A stretch of DNA of 64,000 bases from Heterohyrax brucei. Lineage: Eukaryota > Chordata > Mammalia > Hyracoidea > Procaviidae. Positions 46,801 to 57,800 of this stretch are shown here, one piece after another. Numbering within the stretch: the stretch's first letter is position 1; every line of letters starts with the position of its first letter. The position numbers and the translations under genes were made by a program. Below the pieces are notes generated by a model. It saw only the letters and a program-made list of their open reading frames with translations, did no database searches and was not told the DNA's origin. Where the stretch lies: assembly GCA_028571685.1 (NCBI GenBank), contig CM053142.1, forward strand, positions 124,426,796 through 124,490,795, in the 5' to 3' direction.

Positions 46801-49800
46801 CTGAAGACCACAATTGACTGTTCTGTAATTCCCATCCTTTGCAGTATTAGCCCCATATTGTTATGATCCACACAGTTGAGCACTTTTGCATAGCCAATGA
46901 AATACAGGTAAACATGTTTCTGGTGTTCTCTGCTTTCAGCCAAGATCCATCTGATGTGAGCAGTAATGCCTCTGCTTCCACATCCTCTTCTGAATATGAC
47001 TTGAATTTCTGGCAGTTCCTGGTCAGTATACTGTTGCAGTCACTTTCAAATGATCTTGAACAAAATTTTACTTGTGTTTGATATTAATGATACTGTTTGG
47101 TAATTTCTGCATTCATTTGCATCACTTCTCTTTGGAATGGACATAAATGTGGATCTATTCCAGTCAGTTGATTAGGTAGCTGTCCTCCAAGTTTCTTGGC
47201 ATAGGTGAGTGAGCATTTCCAGTGCTGCATCTGTTGTTGAAATATGTCAGTTGATAGTCCGTCAACTCCTGAAGCCTTGTTTTTCGCCAGTGCCTTCAAT
47301 GTGACTTCAACTTCCACTGTCAGTACCATCGGTTCCTGATCGTATGCTGCCTCTTCAAATGGCTGAACATTGAGCAATTCTTTCTCGTATAATGACTCTG
47401 TGTATTCCTACGCTACTTTACCGTGTGCTGTATGCTCTATTTTACTGTAATTGCTTGTCACACCGCACCCGGAATGCTCTTTAAAACAAATCAGATCGCG
47501 TCAGTCCTTTGCAGAAGTGCTTCAGTAGATGTCTACTTTACCCAGAGTAGAAGATTAAGTTCTTTTTATGGTCTGTGGGACTTTTCATGATCTAGTTCCC
47601 ACTATTCCTTCATTTTACCTCTTCTTACTCAACTCCTGTAGCTGCACTCTCATCTTTTGTGTTCCTTAACTGTTCCCGGAAACCCTAGTGGCATAATGGT
47701 TAAGTGCTACAGCTGCTTACCAAAAAGTTGGATTGACTTGACAGCAGTGAGTTTTGGGGGGGCGGGGAGAGTAGGTGTTCCAAGTGGGCTTCTGCCTTAA
47801 TACCATTGCATGTAGACTTTCTTGGGCCTGGAGTTGTTTTCTCCCAGTGGCTTGCTTCCTTCTTTGAGGACTTGGTTCAGCCATCAGCTTATCAGACAAA
47901 CCTTCTTCAACCACTCAGTGTAAATTGGCAACCTCTTTTTGTGACACCACTTGTACTTTTCTCACCTCTTATTATACTTTATACAACTTACCACCTCCTG
48001 GTATACATTTATTTGTTAGTTTATTTTTTTCTTCCCCTACAAGAAGGTAAGCTCTATGAGATGAGGACTTAGTGGACTGTTGTATAGGTGCCTAGAATAG
48101 TGTGGCACATGGTAGGTTTAATAAATATTTGTAGAATCAATGAACTGGTAAATGAATTTGAATTAGAAATTTTGATAGGTTGGATTATGTTTTCTGACTT
48201 TGTAGGAAAAGATGTGAAAATACTTCCCCAGATTTATTGTATCTACAAAATTTCTACTTTATTTTACCTGCTGTGGTACAGGTAGAGAAAAATCATTATT
48301 CTATGTAAGGTTCTAGACTTTAGTCTTGCAAAATTTATTTGAAAGCAATAAATACTTGTTTTAATTTACTCGTCATTCGCTCATTCAGCCAGTGTTTACC
48401 AGTCAGCTGTGGTGTGTGGGTCTATCAGTGCCAAGCATTTGGAAGTTAAATAAGACTAATAAAATCTGCTCCATGGTGCTTGCAAACCTAATGGGAAGAA
48501 AGGTGTTAATTAACTGAAGATAAACTGTATAAAGAATTCTGTGAAAGAAAAAAAGTACTGTGGAAATGAAGGACATAGATACCAAACCTGCTTGGTGTGG
48601 TTTGGGGGATAGGGGTACAGATGAATCAAGGATATGATTCCTCAGCTTGTACTTAAAGGATAAAGAGTAGCTAGTTATAGGGGGGGTAGGAAAAGAGTAC
48701 GCCATATAGAAGATGTTGCAAAAGTAGTGACGCTGAGAAAAGGCCTGTCTTCTCGCCTGGAAAATCTGTAGAGACATTGCAAATTGTGTTTGAACTCTGC
48801 GTCCCTATTGTCTAGCACAGCACCCAGCACTTACTAGGAATTTAGAAGTAGTTGCTGAATAGGTCAAGGAATTTTTGGAGTTCGTGAGGAAGAAGACAAT
48901 TTTAAAGATAATATTTAGCTTACTTAAGTCATGAGCCATTAGCTAAGATGGTTCACTGCTTATTACAAGGGAGAGGTTATTCAGTTTTGTACATACTTAT
49001 TTTGAAATGTCTGTGAAACACATAAAATATTCATTGGATTTGTGACTCTTAAGCTCAGAAGGTAGGTCTAGGCTAAACTTATAAATGCTAATGTTGTTGA
49101 CATATAGTTGCTAATTGAAGAGAAAAGATTGAATGGAATCACCTATGGAGAACACATGGCATAGCAAGAGAAGGCCTAATGCTCTGGAGCTTTGAGGAGC
49201 TTCAGCAGTAAGTGGTTGGATGTGAGAGGATGGGCATGCAGAAGAGACTGAGACGGGAGGACAGAAAGGCAGGAAACAGTGGGATATAAAAACAGTGGGT
49301 AATAAAAGACAAAGGGAAAGAAAACATCAAGATTAACCAAGTAATCAGTTGTATCAGGTGCTTCTGAGAGATTTAGAAGTTGAAGGCTGAAGTCGATGTT
49401 CAGTTTGGCCAAGAGAACTGTAAGAAGAGTTCCACCAAATGGTCTCAGCTCATCCAGAACAGATGGTCATCAGGAACAACAAAGACATAAGGAAAAAAGA
49501 GCCGAAGAGACAGAAGGACACATGTGAATGGATGACTATATCAACAGGTGACCAGAGCCAGATGGTGCCTGGCTGCTGCCAAAGACAACTGTGATGGGGC
49601 ATACAATGTCGAGTCCCAGTGGCAACAAGAGAAAAAGAGGGGTGCACCTCAAGAACTCCACTAAAAGACTGCAATTGGTGGTCCAGCAGCCTGGGGATTC
49701 CCCTGGGAGCATGTTCCCTAGACTTGCTGCTGCCCCTGACCAGAAAACATTACTGAGCTCAACTCTTCAGACAGGAATAGACTAGATTCAGGGATACAGT

Positions 49801-51765
49801 GTGACCATGTGGTGTGTGTACGTTATGGTTCTATGCATCTATAGGATGCTGACCTACTAACCTCTTCCTAGAAGAGAGGAGAGGGTGAAGAGGAGGGGAC
49901 AAGAGATTGTTAAGAGGATATGACATATATAGGACAAAAAGGAGGAGTGTGCTATCACCGGGCAAGGAGAGCAGAAGGAGCAGCAGATAGGTGGCCATGC
50001 AGATTTAATTTGGGTTGTATACTTTCACTTAATCACAATAAAAAAAAAAATAGTTCAGTGCACGGTGATGGTGTTAGAGGAAGAAACCCAATAGTAAGTG
50101 GAGTAGTGAGGAAGAGGTATGGATATAGCAGACAAACTTGTAGGAGTTGTCTATAATATTTATATTATTAGCCAGTACACAAATAACTTTTTATAAATAT
50201 GAAAGTGGACTTGGTTATGGTTTTCATGTGGTCAGAGAAACTATGTGTGAGAGTAGAATTTCGTATTACGTAACACTTGACATCCTGTTTTGGAGAGAGA
50301 ATGAAACATATGTAAATAGCAAACATATGTAAGTATCAAACATATGTAAATGTCAAGTGTGTACCTCTGGAAGTTAACAGTGACTAACTTGTTTCTGGGA
50401 AGTAAGATTAGGCAAAGCTTTTATTTTTATCTTTTTACTTATCCGTAGTTTTTAGTTTTTTTCGTTAATGAGTTTTTAAAAGATGCATTTTCAAAATGTG
50501 ACTTTTAGCAGTGATGAGATAAACTTCTCTGTACCTCATTTTTCTTTTCTGTAAGAGTAAAAGATAGGATTGGATAATTTTTGTGATTCTTCATTCTCAG
50601 CTGTAATGAAATTTGGATAATTAAAACAACAAAATCCAATGTATTTTGAGGTTAGTCATTAAATCAGAGTAGGCTTTGTATTGTTGGCAAAGTGGAACTA
50701 TTCTTGGCTAATGTAGGCGGGGAATTAACAGAATAAGAAAGACTTGCTTTGTAATGTACCAAGACCATAAGTGGAATTTAAGAACTCTACAGGATTCTCC
50801 AAACTTGTAAAATAATTAGGCTTATTTATCACTTTTTAACCCATTGTGTTCTGTTTAAGCATTGCAGGTAAAACCAAAAAAATTTTAAGCTAATCATTAA
50901 ATTTTCTCTGCACCAATTGATGTATTATGTTTGCAAAATAAAATCAGTAGATTGTTTAATGTCACAGAATCAAAATCAAGTTTTTTCCCTTCAGATGCCT
51001 AACTTAATTACTGTTCTGTTTGAATTTCAGTAATATTTTCACTCTTCAGTTCTTTAGGCTTTTAACTGTCAGTGTCTAACTGAAATTAAAGTGACTAGTA
51101 ATAAATACCAATTACTCAATCTCAAAATTATTAAATACTCCTTTTTAATTTAGATACTTTTTAGAATTTAGTGAAATATCGATTACCATTTTGATCTTGC
51201 TCCCTCAAAGAACAACACTAATTCCAGAATTGTACAGGAAGTTCACCATAATGAATGATATAAACTTATAACAAAGCTAAAGTATTAATACTGATTGTTT
51301 TATTTTCTGTGAGACTGTTGTGGAAGTATTAAGTACAAACAAATTTAATTCTTTTTTTAATTTGATTTTTCTTTTCTTTGCTAGCACCAAGAATTTAGTT
51401 TACTCCTCAAAGAAAGGGTATGTCCTCTTGTGATCAAGCTGTTTTCTCCAAATATAAAATTCAGACAAGGTTCAAGCACTTCATCTTCCCCAGCACCAGT
51501 TGAAAAACCGTATTTTCCCATCTGCATGCGTTTGCTGAGAGTAGTGTCTGTTCTGATCAAGCAGTTTTACAGCCTTTTGGTAAGTGTTAATTTTCATACA
51601 TGTTTACATGTATGATTACACTTAGTACTCTTTTTTAGAAGGTGTTGTACTATAAAGTGCTTACCTTTATTTTAGCAGAATCTGAGTACCAATCAGTGTT
51701 CTCCTAGGTACTGTAAAGTTTCATTCTGTCCTTTCTTCAGTTGTACTTATGTTTATGTAGTATTT

Positions 51766-51813
<48 letters not shown>

Positions 51814-54800
51814 AAGATATTTGTATGTGTGTGTATCAGTTCTTGACTTTATAATACAAGGGGCATACAGTAGTTGTTTTTTTGTGATTGACTTACGTTT
51901 CACTCAGCACAGCATCCTCCATATTCATCCATGTTCTGTTACATGGAGTCATTCTTACTAGTTGGATAGTATTCCATTGTCTATATATATCACAGTTGGT
52001 TTATCCATTCATCCATAGATGGCACTGAGATCAGTTCTGTATTTTTGCTATTGTAAATAATGTTGCAATGAACATAGGTGTGCTTATATTTATTCTTGTC
52101 ACTGCTCTTACATCTCTAGGATATAGTATACCTAGGAATGGCATTGCTGGATCACAAGGTATTTCTATGTCTAGTTTTTTGAGGAAGCATGCCATGCTGT
52201 TTTTCATATGTGGTTGGACCAGTTTATAATCCCACTACAAAGCATAAGAGTTCCAGATGCCCTACAGCCGTACCAACATTTGTTGTTTTCTGTATTTTTT
52301 ATTGTAGCCATTTTTGGAGGGATGAGATGGTGTTTCATTGTAGTTTTGATTTACGTCTCTCACTCTTGGCTAATGACCTCAACTGTCTTTTCATGTATTT
52401 GTCGGCTACCTGAATATTCTCTGTGGTAAAAGATCTGTTCATGTCCTTTGCCTATTTTTTGTTTGGATTGTTTGTTTTTTTGTTGCTTTGTCATCTGTGT
52501 ATTTTAGGGATTAGGGCATTATCAGATATGTCTTTGCCAAAATTTTTTTTCCCAGCCTGTAAGTTTCTCTTTTTCCCTCTCTTGATAAAATCTTTTGATG
52601 AGCATAAGTGTGTCATTTTTAGGAGGTCCCAGTTATCTATTTTACTGTCTTTCATTTGTACATTTTTAGCTTTTTCCAGTAGGCTATTTATGCTAAAATT
52701 AGGTCCCCTAGTTTTGACCTTATGTTGTCTCCCAGGAACTTGATAGTTTTAGCTTTAACATTTAGGTATTTAATCCCTTTTGAGTTAGTTTTTGCATGTG
52801 ATGTAAAGTATGGATTCTGACTCATTTTTCTGCATATGGATATCTAGTTTTGCCAGCACCTTTTTCAAAGATCAGTTGTCGTAGATAGATGAATTTACTT
52901 TTTGGTTCTCAGTTCTATTCCACTGGTTTATATATCTGTCCTTACCAGTACCAGGCTGCTTTGGTTACTGTGGCTATATGGTGAGTTTTGAAATCGAGAA
53001 GTGTGGAGCGTCCTTCTTTGTTTTTCAGTCTTGCTTTAGCTAGTCTTAGCCTCCTTCCTTTACATGTAAAGTTGGAGATTAGTTTTTCCATTTCGTTAAA
53101 GAAAGTTGTTGAGATTCTGTTTTATCTGTAATCACCTTGGATAGTATTGACGTTTTTCCAAATGTTAAGTCTTCCAGTCCATGAGCACTGAATGTTTTTC
53201 CATTTGTCTAGATTATGTTCAGTTTCTTGTAACAGTGTTTTATAGTTTTCCTTGGGTAAGCCTTTTACATTAGCAACTGAGTGTGTTGACCATTTGTATC
53301 ACCCAGGATCCTCAGTCATTCTGCTTTGAATGAAATTGTTGTTATTGAGAGTATACTCTGGGTACTGTATGAAGTTCTTACATACATCAGTCCATTTAGA
53401 CTTTACAACAAGCCTGTGAATTAGGCATTTGTATTTCCATCTTATGATAGATAAAATGAGGGACAGCGTTTTAATGTAATTTGCCCAAAGCCATGCCACT
53501 TTTAAGCTGCAGAGCTGGAATGTTAACTAAGTCTCTTAGACCAGAAGGCCCACACTTTTTAACTATTACATTCTGCTACTTAACCATTTTCTTAGTTTTT
53601 ATTTCTTTCGCTCCCCAAGGCCTCCCTTGGACTTCTCTGTTGCCAGTGCCAACTTTCTTGCTCTGTTCGTATATTCTGAATTCCTCCTTTTGGTTGTGTG
53701 GAATGGCAGGAGGGGGAGAGGGAAATAACAGCACAGCTAGCTGTAGAAAAAACTGAATGTTACTGCCCGAAGGGAAGAGGAAGGCCTGTCTCCCTATTTT
53801 ACTTACTGTATTTGGGGATGAGGACCAACTGGTAAAGCCTCCCTCTCCAATAAGGTAGATGCCTTCTTCAGATGTATATAAAATGTTAACTGTTGAGTAT
53901 TGAAAGTTGTTACACTGGAACTTTCCAAGTTTATTTACATAGAAAAATTCAAATATTGGACAGTTTCTCCTACGGCAGAAGTTAGACGCTTGATAGTTGT
54001 GAGGTGGGTGAGATACGTGACTGATGTAGATTGATGCCTGTTATTTCTCTCCCTTTTCTTCATTTAAACCTGGAAATGGTATTATCTCTTAGAGAACAAA
54101 TTAGAGTGGTAGCTATTACTCTGTTTGTCTCAGAACCCCTTTATACACTTAAAAAATATTGAGGAGTACCTGAGAGCTTTTGTTTATGTGAATTATTTCT
54201 ATCATTATTTACTCTGTTGAAATTAGAGCTGAGACACTATTAAACCCATTACATGTTAACAAAACACTTGTGAAAAATAATATGTTTTCTAAAACAAAAA
54301 GAAATGTTTTACATTTTTGAAAATCTCTTTAATGCATGGCTTAGTAGAATACAACCAGATTCTCATATATCCTTCTGTATTCCTTCTTTTGTGATATGTT
54401 GTTTGGGCAGAAGAATGTCAGTACAAAAAGTAGTTGGAAAAGCAGAATTTTTTTACACAGCCTTTTCACATGATAGTGGATGTTCTTCTTCGTTGCAGCA
54501 TGGAAACTGGACTGGTGAAACTTTCTTGAAGTTTAGTTCTAATGTAGCATCTGAAACTATATCAGTGACATTTCACACCTTTTTTTTTTTAAATCCACTG
54601 GTGACTACCTTACCCATGCATGATTTTTTAACAACATATAATTTACTTGTACAGATCTGCCAAATGTTGGCACTTTATACAGTACCAAAAGAATCCCCTT
54701 CGTTAATATCTCCACCTGCTAGAAAAGTCTTTAATTATCGAGACATTGTCAAGTTCACAGAGGCACATAGAAGATTCCAAAGTTGACTTTTGTTTGATAG

Positions 54801-57800
54801 CTCAAATTTTATCATTAGCCACAAATACTGTCAGTTGCTTTCCCTAACGTGACAGAATCACTTTGTTCATTTTTGAAAAATGTCTGCAATATAAACAAGT
54901 CTAAATAATCATAGTTTGTCATTTGCTCTTTCAAGCAAAATGACATTCCTTCAAGGAAAATAACCATCCAGTTCAGTTTGCAACTCATTCACAAGTGTTT
55001 TCTCTTGACAACTATCAGATCAGACTTTGACACATACCAAAAGTGCTTCGTGTGTACTTCCCATTTTGACACACAGCATATTAAAAAGATTTTTTATGAG
55101 GCATCTATGTGTTATTTTCATTCATCATGACTCTTAAGTCAAACTGATCTTTATTTTTAAACTCCATAGAGTGAAAGAGTGATACTAAGACAGTTTGGTG
55201 GCACTGCCTTGATTTGCGTTGACAGCTGTTTTACTCACCTTTGCGTTCACAACGTCAGTGCAGATGAAAAGCAAATAATATCTTAGTATTATTACAAATA
55301 TAATTTTGACCTCAGAGACCTCCTGCAAGGGTCTTCAAGACCCCAAAGAATCCAAGGACCGTGCTTTGAGAACCACTGCATTAGAGAATCAGTGCTCTTT
55401 CCCAATATAATAATAATGAGTTACCAGTTTGTGTCAATCTGGCAAGAAGCCCTGGACGTAAAGATAACTAATCTTCAAAAGTTAATTCTGTTAATTAATG
55501 ACTAGAGGAATTTAGGATGTCCCACGCGTTCCAGTGGAGATATATCACTAAACTATATTCTTTTCCCCTTTCTGTCCTCTGAACTAGGCTCTCTTCTATC
55601 CACTGAATCACTCAGGATGCTTGCTTAAAAACCAGATCACTGCCTTGCAGTCAGTTTTGATTCATATATCTTTTTTTTGGAAAGTAATTGTAAATGGCTA
55701 GCACATTTCTCTTCTGCATTTTGATCTACTGCCTTTAGAAAGGAATGAATAAGGATAAATTGACCAACTTAATCTGCTGCTTCTTCACAGACATCTAACA
55801 AAGGATTTTATCATTAACCAATCCATGCCCCATGAAATTAACTCCTAACCAGCCTCGGAGAGACTCCTGTGTTTGCATATTCTGCCAGACTTTCTTCACT
55901 GTCTCCCAAGCCTGCAGTTGTCTTATACACATGACTCTTTATATCAGACATCTGTGTGTTTGGGGGATTAGCTCTACAAAGATGGTTTTGGTTAGTCTTA
56001 AGCCATGAGATATCTCTTCACATAATACTGAAAGACTGCATGAATTTGGAAACATTCATGGTTTCTCATGCTTGCATGCTAGAGTTTACAGAGGACTAAA
56101 TACTGCGTCACACCACAAGAGTTGGAGACTTAGGCCGTAGATACTAGTGTCTTTTTTTTAATTGTGGTAAAATATATACAATGTATAATTTGCCATTTTA
56201 ACCATCTTTAAGTATACAGTCTTGTGGTATTAATCACACTCAGTGTTGTGCAACCTTTACCACTCATGGTTTCTAAGTTTTTGTCATTAAGGAATACCTC
56301 TCTACTTGATCTACCCACACTCAGTGGTAACCACTAATCTACCTTCTGTCTTTTTGCATTTGTTCTAGCTGTTTCGTGCAAGTGGGATCATACAATAATT
56401 GTTCCTTTGCATCTGTCTTACTTAGAATGTTTTGAAGGTTCATCCATGTGTAGCATTTATTTATAACTTTGTTCCTTTTTATGGTAGAATAACCATAGAT
56501 GTTAATCTTAATACCTGTTTCCCTCTGAGTATAACCTCTTAGGGGAACGTTTGAACAGATTTAAATAAGCAATCCTCCACTTAAATCTTTGAGAACAACT
56601 CAGAGCTCTCAACACTAATTCTCTGATGAGGCTCTCACATTTTGCAAGGAGGATAAAGAAGGCATAATTCTGACCTTTTGGAGAAAGACTCTCTTTTTCA
56701 CTCCAGTTTTAAAGTTTTAGTGACAATATAAATCAAGTGATTAGTTGAATTTAGCCACTCTAGTATGTTGGGTCACTATGAGTTGGAATCGACTCAATGG
56801 CTGTGCGTTTTTGTTTTTTTTTTTTTTTTTAATCGCAGGAGGGGAAATGATAGACTTTTTGAGGCAGGTTTTGTAAGATTTTATCTTCTTTGACTGTGGT
56901 ATACTTGGTATTTTTGAGAGCCTTGATCATCTGGCCTCAGAACCTAGCTGATGAGCTGTAAGTTATACCACTACATTTATATTCCACTTTCACTCTAAAG
57001 AAGATACACTTTTTGAATGACTTAATAGCATTAATACTCTTTAGTAGACCTATGGAAACCCTGGTTGCATAGTGGTTAAGTGCTATACGTCTGCCAACCA
57101 AAAGATCGGCAGTTCGAATCTGCCAAGTGCTCCTTGGAAACCCTATGGAGCAATTCGACTCTGTCCTACAGGGTCGCTGTAAGTCGGAATCAACTTAATG
57201 GTATTGAGTTTGGTTTTGGTTTTAATTGACCTGTGAGTCAGAATTGACTCAATGGCAGTGGGTTTGGTTGGGTTTTTTTGGTTAGTAGCCACACTGCTGC
57301 TATATGGAGTTACTAACGTGATGCTTTCTTTTTTAGTCTTTCTCTGAAGACCTTTCCTTATGAAAGTTCATTTGCTTTGGAAAAGATAATGATGTTCTTT
57401 GCATTTGTACAGAGCTTTATCATGCTTAGAGGAAGTTTTTTTGTTCTTACGTTTTTCTCAGTTGGTTTCCCAGACATGAGAGTATCTTTATCCTTTATAA
57501 GGAGTTACATACTTAACTTGTTGTCATGCTGAAGATTGGTGAATGAAGTAGCTGAGGCATTTGATTTCTGAGGTAGCACTTTTCAACTATATCGTGTTAA
57601 GACAGTGACAGACCTCTGCTTTATGACTTCACCGGTCTTAAGTAGTCTAAGAATAAAGTTGTTTTTAGTCTTCTCTCCTTTATCCATGTGGTTGTATTCT
57701 GTTTTTAATAATCCAATTAAAGTTACTAAAAGAATTAAAAAATACCAGCCACTGAGATTTTGGGCTGAAACACTGAGGGTCGTGTGTATCCCAAATTCCT

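Larger units (their letters stand above)
45745..48145 (+). repeat. L2 LINE 3' end split by RTE and AfroSINE
   Basis: The left piece (about 45745-45808, 'ttactgcactagcttcctaa') and the right pieces (about 47455-47677 and 47758-48145, ending 'ttaataaatatttgtagaat') are consecutive L2 sequence. RTE 45811-47440 and an AfroSINE at 47678 interrupt it. Confidence 0.75.
44584..51384 (+). other. MON2: MON2 intron 7 (6.8 kb)
   Basis: Contains a MIR, an L2 split by RTE and AfroSINE, and a sense L1 3' end. Nothing assignable in 44590-45420, 48150-49430 (low-grade old-repeat look at 48370-48480) and 50055-51384. Confidence 0.88.

Noticed and set aside
54304..54786. A possible 160-residue protein.
   Set aside because: It lies entirely inside a hAT-like repeat, has no domain I recognise and no splice or promoter context.
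57051..57226. A tRNA gene, because of the good B box and A-box-like head.
   Set aside because: The head cannot form a complete cloverleaf in a reading I can make, and it is followed by the standard AfroSINE body and tail. It is a tRNA-derived SINE.
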